From Streptacidiphilus fuscans (GTDB lineage: Bacteria > Actinomycetota > Actinomycetes > Streptomycetales > Streptomycetaceae): 64,000 nucleotides of DNA. Of this stretch, positions 33,857 through 42,302 are shown piece after piece (position 1 is the first letter of the stretch; every line of letters starts with the position of its first letter). The position numbers and the translations under genes are program-made. The notes under the pieces were generated by a model that had not been told where the DNA came from, ran no database searches, and was given only the letters and a program-made list of their open reading frames with translations. The stretch lies in contig NZ_JADPRT010000020.1 in NCBI RefSeq assembly GCF_015690355.1, positions 62,001-126,000 of the forward strand, in the 5' to 3' direction.

Positions 33857-34849
33857 TCAGAATCCGAGCTGGTCCGGGGGTTCCGGAGGGGGCGTGATCT
33901 CGCGCAGGCCCTTCCAGACCGGTTGGCGCAGGATGCCGCCCGCCGTCAGTTCCGCGTACTCGACCTCGGCGGCGAGAGCCGGGGAGGCCCAGTGGACGGT
34001 GGAGTCGGGGCGGCCGAGGTCGGTCGGGGTGGCGAGGAAGGGAGAGCGGTCGAGTTCCACGCTGCGCAGGACCTCCGACAGGTCGGCGGCCTCGTTGACG
34101 CCCAGGCCGGAGCCGACCGCGCCGAGGTAGCGCAGGCCGCGCGGTTCCGGGATCCCGACCAGGACGCTGCGCAGCTCGCCGCGCTCGTTGGCCAGCCAGC
34201 CGCCGACGCGGACGTCGACGCTCTGCCGGTGCTTGTGCTTGATCCACGCCCGCGAGCGGCGTCCCGGCTGGTAGAGCGAGTCGAGCCGCTTGGCCACGAT
34301 GCCCTCGATCCCGTAGGACTCGGTCCACTCCACCGCCGCGCCCAGGTCGCCGATCCAGGAGGGCGGGGTGCGCACCGGGCCCTCGTCCAGGCCGAGTTCG
34401 GTGAGCTGCGCGCGGCGTCGGGTGTAGGGCTCGTGGGTGAGGTCGTGGCCGCTGTCGTTCAGCAGGTCGAAGGCCATCAGGGTGACCGGGGTGTCGTGCC
34501 GGGCGACCTGGATCTGGGCGGGGCGGCGCAGGCTCATCCGCTCCTGCAGCGCGCCGAAGCTGGGCGCGCCGTCCGCGCCGAGCGCGACCACCTCGCCGTC
34601 CAGCACCACCGCGCGGTCGCCGAGCAGGTCGGCGACGCCGGTCAGCTCCGGGTAGCGCTCGGTGGCGTCGCCGCCGGTGCGCGAGCGGACGGTGACCGTG
34701 CCGTCGCCGGGGACGTAGACGAGCACCCGCATCCCGTCCCACTTCACCTCGGCGGCCCAGTGCGCCTCGTCGCGGGGCAGCGGCGCGGTGGTGGCCAGCA
34801 TGGGCGTGTAGGCGGGCAGCGCGACGGGGGTGCGGGGGCGGGCAGCCAT
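33857..34849 (-). CDS. ATP-dependent DNA ligase (LigC/LigD-type) of the end-joining set
   Basis: 330 aa. The adenylation domain has the nucleotidyl-Lys in AEVKWDGMRVLVY, motif III LDGEVVAL, motif IV EGIVAKRLDSLY and motif V RAWIKHKHR. An OB-fold domain follows from about residue 215. No nuclease or polymerase domain is fused, so this is a stand-alone ligase. It lies 15 bp downstream of ku on the same strand and would seal ends bridged by Ku. Confidence 0.9.
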   Translation of the reverse strand: MAARPRTPVALPAYTPMLATTAPLPRDEAHWAAEVKWDGMRVLVYVPGDGTVTVRSRTGGDATERYPELTGVADLLGDRAVVLDGEVVALGADGAPSFGALQERMSLRRPAQIQVARHDTPVTLMAFDLLNDSGHDLTHEPYTRRRAQLTELGLDEGPVRTPPSWIGDLGAAVEWTESYGIEGIVAKRLDSLYQPGRRSRAWIKHKHRQSVDVRVGGWLANERGELRSVLVGIPEPRGLRYLGAVGSGLGVNEAADLSEVLRSVELDRSPFLATPTDLGRPDSTVHWASPALAAEVEYAELTAGGILRQPVWKGLREITPPPEPPDQLGF

Positions 34850-34864
34850 GGGGACCGGTTCCGA

Positions 34865-35854
34865 TCAGGACGCGCGCTTGGGCGCGCTCTTCTTGGCGGC
34901 GGTCTTCTTGCCCGGCGTCCGGCTGCTGGTCCGGGTGCCGGAGACCGACTTCTTCGCGTCCTTGGTGGCCTTGGCCGTTCCGGACGCCGTGGCCTTGCGG
35001 GCGGAGACGGTCTTGCGCGGGGCGGGCTCGGTCGCAGCCGCGTCGGCGCCGGATCCTGAGGCCGCCTCGCCGCGCTGCGCCTTGGCCGCCGCGACGCTGG
35101 ACTTGAGCGCGGCCATCAGGTCGATCACCTCCGCGCCGCCCTCAGCGACGGGGACGTGGACCGGGGTCGCGCCCTCTGCCTTGGCCGTGATCAGCTCGGA
35201 CAGCGCGACGATATAGGTGTCCTTCTCGGCGTCCAGGTCGAAGCCCTCGGAGAGGGTCTCCATCAGCGAGCGGGCCATGGCCAGCTCCTGCGGGCGCAGA
35301 TCGACGTCCTCCTCGGGCCCGAGGCCGTCGGTCGAACGGATCTCGTCGGCCCAGCGGATGGTCTGCAGCACCATGAGGTCGTCCTGCACCCGCAGGATCG
35401 CCAGCGACTCCCGGGAACGCATGGTGATCTTCGTGACCGCGACCTGCCCGGACGCGCGCAGCGCCTCGCGCAGCAGCGCGTACGGCTTGGCCGGGGCCTT
35501 GTCGCCGAGGCCCACGTAGTAGGGGCTGTCCCAGCGCAGCGGGTCGATGTCGTCGGCGGGGAGGAAGGCGACCACGTCGATGATCTTCTTGCTGGGCACC
35601 GGCAGTTCGGCCATGTCCTCGTCGGTGAGGACGACGACGCGTCCGTCCGAGGCGTCCCAGCCCTTGGCGATCTCGCCGTACTCGACCTCGCGGTCCTCGG
35701 CCTCGCAGAAACGCTTCAGCCGAATGCGTGAACCGTCCTCCTGGTGGACCTGATGGAGGACGGGACCGGAATGCGTGTCCGTGGCGGGATAGAGCTTGAC
35801 CGGCACCGACACCAGCCCGAACGTGATGCTGCCCGTCCACACGCTGCGAGGCAT
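34865..35854 (-). CDS. ku: Ku DNA end-binding protein
   Basis: 329 aa. The Ku core from residue 1 (MPRSVWTGSITFGLVSVPVKL) to about 250 includes CEAEDREVEYGEIAKGW and the DNA-ring region LRPQELAMARSLMETLSEGF. A long Lys/Ala/Ser/Thr-rich tail from about 265 resembles the basic C-terminal extensions of actinomycete Ku that bind DNA. Start ATG 35854 with AAAGG upstream; 32 bp separate it from the divergent primase-polymerase start. Confidence 0.93.
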   Translation of the reverse strand: MPRSVWTGSITFGLVSVPVKLYPATDTHSGPVLHQVHQEDGSRIRLKRFCEAEDREVEYGEIAKGWDASDGRVVVLTDEDMAELPVPSKKIIDVVAFLPADDIDPLRWDSPYYVGLGDKAPAKPYALLREALRASGQVAVTKITMRSRESLAILRVQDDLMVLQTIRWADEIRSTDGLGPEEDVDLRPQELAMARSLMETLSEGFDLDAEKDTYIVALSELITAKAEGATPVHVPVAEGGAEVIDLMAALKSSVAAAKAQRGEAASGSGADAAATEPAPRKTVSARKATASGTAKATKDAKKSVSGTRTSSRTPGKKTAAKKSAPKRAS

Positions 35855-35858
35855 GACC

Positions 35859-35905
35859 TGTACCTTTCCCGGGGTATTCACACGTTATGCCCGGAAAGGT
35901 ACCCG
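35859..35905. promoter_or_regulatory. Inverted repeat spanning the ku / primase-polymerase starts
   Basis: TGTACCTTTCCCGGGG on the left is mirrored by CCCGGAAAGGTACCC on the right, around a centre near 35882. The left arm supplies the ku ribosome binding site (AAAGGT); the right arm lies in codons 2-7 of the polymerase gene. TATTCA (35875-35880) sits 6 nt before the polymerase ATG as a -10 for a leaderless mRNA. With 32 bp between starts, the promoters must overlap each other and the opposite coding sequence. Confidence 0.5.
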
Positions 35906-36795
35906 TGCAGGTCGACGGGCGCGCGATCCTCCTGTCCCATCTGGACAAGGTGCTCTGGCCCGCGTGGTCCAAGGCCGAGATGATCGACTACTACGCCCGC
36001 GTAGCCGGGGCGATGGTCCCGCACCTGCGCGACCGCCCGGCCTCGTTCCTGCGCGGCCCGGAGGGGATGACCGGCCCGCTCTTCGTGGCGAAGAACGTCC
36101 CGCCCGGCAGCCCGTCCTGGCTGCGCGAGGTGGAGGTGGTCGGCAAGGAGGGACCGCGGCAGCACCTGGTCCTGGACGACACGCCCAGCCTGATCGCCGC
36201 GGCCAACATGTACTGCCTGGAGATCCACGTCCCGCAGTGGACGGCGAGCGGCGGCCGGGACGCGGACGACCGACCGCTCCACGACCGACTCGTCGTCGAC
36301 CTCGACCCGGGCGAGGGCGCGACGGTCACCGCGTGCTGCGAGGTCGCGCTGCTGGTCCGCGCGGAGCTCGCCGCCGACGGTCTGGCGTGCGCGGCGGTCA
36401 CCTCCGGCGTCAAGGGCCTGCACCTGTACGCACCGCTGCGGCCCACCCCGGAGGCCGCGGTCGTCGGCTACGCCAAGACGCTGGCGGAGCGGCTGGCGGC
36501 GGCGCACCCGGCGCTGGTCGTGGCCCGGATGACCAAGTCGCTGCGGCGCGGAAAGGTCTTCCTGGACTGGTCGCAGAACTCCACCTCCAAGACCACCTCC
36601 GCGCCCTACACGCTGCGCGCCACCCACACCGACATCCCGGGCGTCTCCAGCCCGCTCACCTGGTCCGAGGTCGAGGGCTGCGCCTCCCCGGCCGACCTCG
36701 CCTTCAGTCCCGAGTCCGTCGCCGCCCGCGTCGCCGCCGACGGGGACCACGCGTCGGTGCTGTGCGACGCGGCAGCGGCGGCGGCGCTGCCGTAA
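35887..36795 (+). CDS. LigD-type primase-polymerase (stand-alone PolDom)
   Basis: 302 aa. Archaeo-eukaryotic primase fold of LigD polymerase domains: LSHLDKVLWPAWSKAEMIDYY near the N terminus, metal-binding VVDLDPGEGA, SGVKGLHLYAPL and VFLDWSQNSTSKTTSAPYTLRA. It would extend or fill ends held by Ku during end joining. Ligase and nuclease domains are absent; the ligase is a separate gene on the other side of ku. Probably leaderless. Confidence 0.92.
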   Translation: MPGKVPVQVDGRAILLSHLDKVLWPAWSKAEMIDYYARVAGAMVPHLRDRPASFLRGPEGMTGPLFVAKNVPPGSPSWLREVEVVGKEGPRQHLVLDDTPSLIAAANMYCLEIHVPQWTASGGRDADDRPLHDRLVVDLDPGEGATVTACCEVALLVRAELAADGLACAAVTSGVKGLHLYAPLRPTPEAAVVGYAKTLAERLAAAHPALVVARMTKSLRRGKVFLDWSQNSTSKTTSAPYTLRATHTDIPGVSSPLTWSEVEGCASPADLAFSPESVAARVAADGDHASVLCDAAAAAALP

Positions 36796-36867
36796 CTCGC
36801 GTGCCGTGCCCGCGAGATGAAAGGGTGGTGGACGTACTGCTCGGACGCTCCACCAACGGGGGATCAC

Positions 36868-37260
36868 ATGCGCACCATCACCGTCGTCATGGCCGGCGCC
36901 GCAGCCGCAGCCACGCTCTGCCTGACCGCCTGCGGCGGTTCCACCGGCGGGGGAACGCCGAGCGCGGGAAGCACCGCGTCCTGCGAGGCCGCGCTGGTAC
37001 AGCAGTTGAAGGACGACCAGGCCAGCGGTGCCAGCACCGCCATCAACTCCGGGGTCTCCGCGTGCGTGGGGCTCTCCCCCGCGACGATCGCCGAGCTCTC
37101 CCAGGAGGCCACGAACACGGTGCTCAAGGGCATTCTGCCGAGCGGCCTGCCGTCCGCGCTGCCGACGGGGATCTCGACCAGCGACCTGCCGACGGCGCTG
37201 CCCACCGCACTGCCGACCGACATCTCGACGAGCGACCTGCCCACCGGCCTGCCCAGCTGA
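36868..37260 (+). CDS. Small lipoprotein with degenerate internal repeats
   Basis: 130 aa. The signal peptide ends in lipobox CLTACGG. The middle part has a possible disulphide pair (SCEAAL and VSACVGL). The last about 40 residues are near-repeats of the type LPSGLPSALPTGISTSDLPT, a Pro-rich tail. GGGGGA precedes the ATG. Its TGA stop directly abuts the TCA of the convergent gntR gene, forming TGATCA. Function unknown. Confidence 0.7.
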   Translation: MRTITVVMAGAAAAATLCLTACGGSTGGGTPSAGSTASCEAALVQQLKDDQASGASTAINSGVSACVGLSPATIAELSQEATNTVLKGILPSGLPSALPTGISTSDLPTALPTALPTDISTSDLPTGLPS

Positions 37261-37965
37261 TCAGTCCGCGTCGGACCGCTCCAGCCTCTCCTCGCGCAGG
37301 CTCTCGGCGAGCCACTGCTCGACCGCCGCGACGTGCACGGCGGAGGCCGAGGCGGCCAGTTGCGCGTCGCGGGCCGTAAGGGCCGCGAGGATCGACTCGT
37401 GCTCGCGGTGGACGTGCTCGATCGCGCGGCCGACGCGGGTGCCGCGCAGGATGCGGACCCGCTGGGTCTGGGTGGAGAGGATCTCCAGCAGCATCGACAG
37501 GACCGGGTTCTCCACCAGCGCGACCAGCGCCCGGTGGAACTCCATGTCGCACTCGATGAACGCCTCCACGCCCACCGCCGCGCGGCTGCGATCCAGGATC
37601 TCGCGCAGCGCGGCGACATCCGCATCGGTCACCCTGGTCGCCGCGAGGGCGGTGGCGGAGGGCTCCAACAGGCGGCGCACCTGCAGCAGTTGGAGCGCCG
37701 AGTCGCCCTGGGAGACGTCGGAGGCGAACGACAGCGTCTGCAGCAGCAGGTGCGGCTCCAGGCTGGAGACGTAGGTGCCGTCGCCCTGCTTGGTGACCAG
37801 GATCTGCATGGCCGTCAGCGCGCGCACCGCCTCGCGCAGGGAGCTGCGCGACAGGCCGAGCCGCTGGGCCAGGTCGTCCTCCTTGGGGAGGCGTGAGCCG
37901 GCCTGCAGCTCTCCCGAGATGATCATGGACTTGATCTTCTCGATCGCGTCGTCGGTCAGTGCCAT
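37261..37965 (-). CDS. FadR-type GntR transcriptional regulator
   Basis: 234 aa. The winged helix at about residues 5-70 reads IEKIKSMIISGELQAGSRLPKEDDLAQRLGLSRSSLREAV and its recognition region. The all-helical FCD ligand domain at about 90-220 has the metal/ligand residues in ECDMEFHRALV and HREHESILAAL. This subfamily usually binds sugar acids or other carboxylates. It lies at the end of the minus arm of the L-fucose locus, 183 bp after the beta-helix gene, and is the likely regulator of that locus, sensing for example L-fuconate; inference. AGGAG precedes the ATG. Confidence 0.88.
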   Translation of the reverse strand: MALTDDAIEKIKSMIISGELQAGSRLPKEDDLAQRLGLSRSSLREAVRALTAMQILVTKQGDGTYVSSLEPHLLLQTLSFASDVSQGDSALQLLQVRRLLEPSATALAATRVTDADVAALREILDRSRAAVGVEAFIECDMEFHRALVALVENPVLSMLLEILSTQTQRVRILRGTRVGRAIEHVHREHESILAALTARDAQLAASASAVHVAAVEQWLAESLREERLERSDAD

Positions 37966-38111
37966 GGGCGGCTGCTCCTGCGGGCCGTCGGGGTGCGGAT
38001 GGGGCCGGGCGGCCCGCCGGTCGTCCGTGCGGACGAGCGCGGGGCCACCCGGCCAGGGTAGGGCGTCAGGCGGGTCGGGCCGTGCCGACGGGCCCCAGCC
38101 GACTCAGCTCA

Positions 38112-38157
38112 CTCGGCTGACTCAACTGCCTCGGCTGACCCAACTGCCTCAGCTGAC
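38112..38157. repeat. 18-bp tandem repeat at the 3' end of the beta-helix gene
   Basis: CTCGGCTGACTCAACTGC at 38112-38129 is followed by a one-mismatch copy at 38130-38147 and a partial third copy that runs over the gene's stop codon (38149-38151). Looks like slippage. Confidence 0.6.
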
Positions 38158-41100
38158 GTCGAAGCGGTCCACGACCAGGTAGGTCCCGCCCGCCTTGGTC
38201 AGCGTCAGCGTGTGGTACCCGAGCGGCAGGCCGCTCGCGCGGTAGAGCGTCTGCTGCACCTGGCGGCTGCTCGCGGAGGCGTTCACGGTGCCCTGGGAGG
38301 CTCCGTCGAGCGTCACCGCGACCGTACTCTCGTCCGGGGCCTTCTCGCTGACGAAGGCGATACCGGTGCCGTAGAAGGAGACGGTCACCGAGTCGCCGTC
38401 CGCCGTGGCGTAGTGGACGTCGTCGTCGTAGTCGCCGTAGCCGCGCCCGGTCGAGGCGGCCCACGAGCCGCCGTTGTACTGCACCGCGGCGTCGGCGTCG
38501 TCGACGGTGCGGGTGACCTCGAAGGCGTCCAGCGTCATCCAGTCGCCGCTGCGCTTGACGATCTGGACGGTGTGGCTGCCGGGAGTCAGGCCCTGGCTGC
38601 TCCAGATCACCTGCTGCGCCTGGCGGGTGGCCGACGAGGTGTCCACCAGGCCCTGGGAGACGCCGTCCAGGAAGACCTCGACGTTGCCCTGGTCGCTGTT
38701 CTTCTCGCCGAGCACCTGGACGCCGGTCCCGGTGAAGGTGTAGCTCGCGGTGTCGCCGTTCTCGCCGGTCGCGTGGACGTTGTCGTCGAAGTCGCCGTCG
38801 CCGCGCGCGCCGGAGGCGAACCAGGCGCCGGTGTAGGTGATCCCGAGGTCGCTGTCGTCGACGCGGCCGGTCAGCGGGCGGTACTGCTCGGCCGGTCCGG
38901 CCGCGGCGACGATCGCCTGGGCAGCGCTCGGCCAGGCCCCGCCGCTGACCACGGTCGCCTGGTTGAAGGTGATGTTGGTGCCGTTGTCGTTGTAGTTCGC
39001 GTTGTCCGAGTAGTTGTCGTGGATGTCGATGTCGTGGATCGTCTTGATCCACATCCCGATCCAGCTACCGCCGCCGAACCGCACCACGTTGTCGTAGGTG
39101 TCCCAGTACGAGCTGCCCTCGTCCTGGTAGAGCATGTTGTTGGTGTGGTTGCCCTCGGCCACGACGTTGCCGGACAGCACCGAGGTCATCGAGCCGTCGC
39201 CGCCGCCCTGGCCGCCGTTGGTGTAGATCGGGCCGCCGTCGTTGAGGATCTGCATCACGTCGTGGACGGAGTTGCCGGTGATCTTGTTGCCGCCCGCGTA
39301 GATGGTGCCGTGGTGGCAGTCGGTGGCGATCAGCGTGCAGGAGGCCCAACCCCAGCCCCAGCCCAGGGAGATGCCGGAGTACGGGGTGTAGCCGATGTCG
39401 TTGTTCGCGATCGTCGCGTCGCGGGTGTAGCCGGCCCAGACGCCGACGGCGTCGTGGTAGTCCTGCCCGACGTAGCTGATGGTGTTGTCGGCGACGGTGT
39501 CGCCGGTGGTCATCAGGTCGGTGCGGCTCTGGTAGTAGTCGTCGACCTCGCCCACCGAGACGCCGCCGCCGGAGGTGTCGGTGATGACGCTGCCGGTGAC
39601 ACCGGAGTTCTGCGTCCCGTCGGCGAAGTCCAGCCCGGTGCCGCCGAGATGGGTGAAGGTGTCACGGATGAAGCTGACGCCGTTGCCACGGTGCACCTGG
39701 ACGGCGGCCGGGATCCGGATCGGCGCGTGGGTGACCGGGTCCCAGAGCACGCCCGCCTGGTTGTCGACGTAGCCGGACGTGGTCGGCTGGTTCCAGGTGC
39801 TGTACGCGAAGGTGATCCCCTGGAACACGATGTTCTGCACCGGCCGCACCACGTCCGGGACGACGGTGAACCCGTCGACCAGCATGTAGGTGCCGGAGGT
39901 CTTCACCAGCTTCAGCGTGTGCTTGCCCTTGGCGAGACCCGAGACGGTGACCACGGGCTGCTGCGCGAGCCGGTTCGTCCCGTACGCCGAGACGGACTGC
40001 GTCTTCACGCCGTCGACGTAGACGTCGATGCCGCCCTCGTCACTGGCCACCTCGCTGAGCACCTGCACGCCGGTACCGTCGAAGGTGTAGCTGACCGAGT
40101 CGCCGTCGGTCATGGTGTAGTGCACGCCGCCGCCCAGATCCCCGTACGGGCGGCCGGTGTTGGTGGCCCAGGAGCCGGTGTAGGTCGCGTTCGGGTCGGT
40201 GTCGTCGACCGGCGAGAGGTGGCCGGGCGTGCCGGACAGGTCCAGCAGCTCCTGGGTGGTCGGCAGTTCGACGTCGGCGGTGGCCAGGTTCTCGCTGGAG
40301 CGCGGCATGTAGTAGAGGTAGCCGGCGCTGCTGTCCAGGTAGAACTGGCCCGGCTGGGTGAGCAGTTGGTAGGCGTTCTCGATCCAGCTGACGCCGTTCA
40401 GCGTCGGCAGCCCGGCGCCGTTGAAGGGGTAACCGGGGTTGGGCACGCTGGTGTTGTTGTTCGCGAAGCACGTCGGGTCGACGTTGAGGCTGGAGCCGCC
40501 GCTGCTGGTGGACGTGATGCTCTGCAGCGGGCAGCGCATCTGCTTCCAGTCGTTGTCGTCGACGACCTCGACCTGGCTCTGGTTGGTGAACTTCGCGTAG
40601 GACGGGTCACTCGTCACGAATGAGGAGCCCTGGAGCGTGAAGCCGCCGGGGTTCAGCGCGCTCTGGGCCCGCTGCGCGCGGACACCGTTGACGAAGAGCT
40701 GGCGGCTCTGCGTCCCGACGGGCACGGCGGCGCGGTAGATGCCCTTGGTGCTGTCGTAGAGGCTGAACCCGCCGACGCGCGTGCCGCCGCTCAGCACCGG
40801 GGTCTCGCCCGGGTAGGCGTCCCAGTGGACGGTGTGCCCGCCGGTGCCGGAGTCCTGCGGGCCGAAGGAGAGCGGGCGGCCGAGCCGGTAGGTGCCGCCG
40901 CGCAGGTAGACGGTGATGTCGGAGCTCATCGCGGAGTCGACGGTCTCGACCAGCTTCTGAGCGTTCGTCAGACTGCAGGGCGCGCTGATCGTGCAGGCTC
41001 CGCCGGTCCCGTCGGGCGCGGCGTAGAGCACGGTGCCGGTCGCGGACCGGGCGACAGCGGGTGCGGCGGCCGGGGCGGCGGCTGGTGCGGCGGCGACTGC

Positions 41101-41175
41101 GGGTGCGGCGGCCGCCAGCAGCAGCGCCCCGACCGCGACGCCGGACAGGGCGGCGATACGGCGATGTATCGACAT
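38149..41175 (-). CDS. Secreted right-handed beta-helix protein, candidate fucose-releasing glycosidase
   Basis: 1008 aa. Signal peptide about residues 1-30, then YAAPDGTGGACTISAPCSL and the block ITVYLRGGTYRLGRPLSF, YPGETPVLSGGTRVGGFSLY, QSRQLFVNGVRAQRAQSAL, which I associate with GH141-like parallel beta-helix enzymes; GH141 includes alpha-L-fucosidase activity. The helix core is at about 440-765, with turns such as GVSVGEVDDYY, AVGVWAGYTRDATIANNDIGY and HDIDIHDNYSDNANYNDNG. One copy of a about 120-residue beta-sandwich-like repeat interrupts the front part (about 320-438) and two stand at the end (about 769-889 and 890-1008). Each runs from VDD..., through VHYT..DGDSVSYTF.GTGVQVL, to GxHTL..VK. 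These are probably carbohydrate-binding. It follows the importer genes by 89 bp, with CTGGAG before the ATG. Confidence 0.65.
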   Translation of the reverse strand: MSIHRRIAALSGVAVGALLLAAAAPAVAAAPAAAPAAAPAVARSATGTVLYAAPDGTGGACTISAPCSLTNAQKLVETVDSAMSSDITVYLRGGTYRLGRPLSFGPQDSGTGGHTVHWDAYPGETPVLSGGTRVGGFSLYDSTKGIYRAAVPVGTQSRQLFVNGVRAQRAQSALNPGGFTLQGSSFVTSDPSYAKFTNQSQVEVVDDNDWKQMRCPLQSITSTSSGGSSLNVDPTCFANNNTSVPNPGYPFNGAGLPTLNGVSWIENAYQLLTQPGQFYLDSSAGYLYYMPRSSENLATADVELPTTQELLDLSGTPGHLSPVDDTDPNATYTGSWATNTGRPYGDLGGGVHYTMTDGDSVSYTFDGTGVQVLSEVASDEGGIDVYVDGVKTQSVSAYGTNRLAQQPVVTVSGLAKGKHTLKLVKTSGTYMLVDGFTVVPDVVRPVQNIVFQGITFAYSTWNQPTTSGYVDNQAGVLWDPVTHAPIRIPAAVQVHRGNGVSFIRDTFTHLGGTGLDFADGTQNSGVTGSVITDTSGGGVSVGEVDDYYQSRTDLMTTGDTVADNTISYVGQDYHDAVGVWAGYTRDATIANNDIGYTPYSGISLGWGWGWASCTLIATDCHHGTIYAGGNKITGNSVHDVMQILNDGGPIYTNGGQGGGDGSMTSVLSGNVVAEGNHTNNMLYQDEGSSYWDTYDNVVRFGGGSWIGMWIKTIHDIDIHDNYSDNANYNDNGTNITFNQATVVSGGAWPSAAQAIVAAAGPAEQYRPLTGRVDDSDLGITYTGAWFASGARGDGDFDDNVHATGENGDTASYTFTGTGVQVLGEKNSDQGNVEVFLDGVSQGLVDTSSATRQAQQVIWSSQGLTPGSHTVQIVKRSGDWMTLDAFEVTRTVDDADAAVQYNGGSWAASTGRGYGDYDDDVHYATADGDSVTVSFYGTGIAFVSEKAPDESTVAVTLDGASQGTVNASASSRQVQQTLYRASGLPLGYHTLTLTKAGGTYLVVDRFDVS

Positions 41176-41264
41176 GACACTCCAGAGGCAGGGGGATGGA
41201 GGGTCGTACGGGGGAACGGAACGGGGAACATCGGGGGGAACAGGTGGAACGCTGTGGGGGGGTG

Positions 41265-42302
41265 CTACTCCTGCTCGCCCGAGGCGAAGCGGGAGATGAT
41301 CAGGGCGACGATGATGATCGCGCCGTTCAGGAACTGGTTCCACAGCGGCGGCACGCCCGCCAGGGTCATCACGTTGACGACCAGCTGCAGCGTCAGCACG
41401 CCGGTCAGCGCGCCGAAGATGGTGCCCCGGCCGCCGTTCAGGCTGACGCCGCCGATGACCGTGGCCGCGAACACCTGGAAGATCCAGCCGCTGCCCTGGT
41501 CGGCGGAGATCGAGCCGTAGTGGCCGGTGTAGAGGATGCCCGCGAAGGCGGCCAGCACGCTGCCGATGATCAGGACCACCCAGGTGATCCGGTCCACCCG
41601 GATGCCCGCCGTGCGGGCCGCCTCGGCGTTGCCGCCGATGGCGTAGAGCGCGCGGCCGTGCCGCAGCCAGGCCAGCGCCGCGCCGCCGAGGATGAAGAGG
41701 ACCAGGCAGATCCAGACGGCGGCGGGCGCGCCCAGCCAGGAGGTCTCGCCCAGGTAGAGGAAGGAGTTGGGGATCTCGACGATCGACTGCCCCTGCGAGA
41801 TGGCCACCTGGAGGCCGCGCAGCATGGTCAGCCCGCCGAGGGTCACGATGAAGCCGTTGAGTCGCAGCTTGAGGATCAGGAACCCGTTCAACGCGCCGAT
41901 CAGCGCACCGACCAGCAGGCAGACCGGGATCGCGGTCCAGGTGGGCAGCAGCCCGAGGCCCTGGAACCGGCCGCCGCTGGTCGGCAGCACCAGCCAGATG
42001 GCGATGACCGGCGCGACGCCGATGGTCGACTCCAGCGACAGGTCCATCCGGCCGACGATCAGGATGAGCGCCTCGCCGAGCACCAGCAGGCTCAACTCGG
42101 TGGACTGCTGGGCCACGCCGAGCAGGTTGGCCGTGGTGAGGAAGGCAGGCGAGGCGATGAAGCCGATCACCCCCAGCACCAGCAGCACCGGGACCAGCGA
42201 GAGGTCGCGGTAGCGGGCCAGGTCGAAGCCGCGCCGACGCGGCGCGACCGGTTCTGCTGCGGGAGCGGTGGTCGCCACCCCGGTGTCAGTCGTGGCCGCC
42301 AT
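41265..42302 (-). CDS. Monosaccharide ABC importer permease, RbsC type
   Basis: 345 aa, about ten membrane helices of the BPD_transp_2 fold. Family blocks: LSLLVLGEALILIVGRMDLSLES, LRLNGFIVTLGGLTMLRGL, GGNAEAARTAGIRVDRI and FAATVIGGVSLNGGRGTIFG. Start overlaps the ATPase stop by 17 bp. It forms the channel for the fucose-type importer. Confidence 0.9.
   Translation of the reverse strand: MAATTDTGVATTAPAAEPVAPRRRGFDLARYRDLSLVPVLLVLGVIGFIASPAFLTTANLLGVAQQSTELSLLVLGEALILIVGRMDLSLESTIGVAPVIAIWLVLPTSGGRFQGLGLLPTWTAIPVCLLVGALIGALNGFLILKLRLNGFIVTLGGLTMLRGLQVAISQGQSIVEIPNSFLYLGETSWLGAPAAVWICLVLFILGGAALAWLRHGRALYAIGGNAEAARTAGIRVDRITWVVLIIGSVLAAFAGILYTGHYGSISADQGSGWIFQVFAATVIGGVSLNGGRGTIFGALTGVLTLQLVVNVMTLAGVPPLWNQFLNGAIIIVALIISRFASGEQE

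Noticed and set aside
36868..37260. Possible repeat-toxin or antifreeze-like protein because of the LPT/LPS repeats
   Set aside because: Only about 40 residues of degenerate repeats with no cysteine or metal pattern; a simple lipoprotein tail is sufficient.
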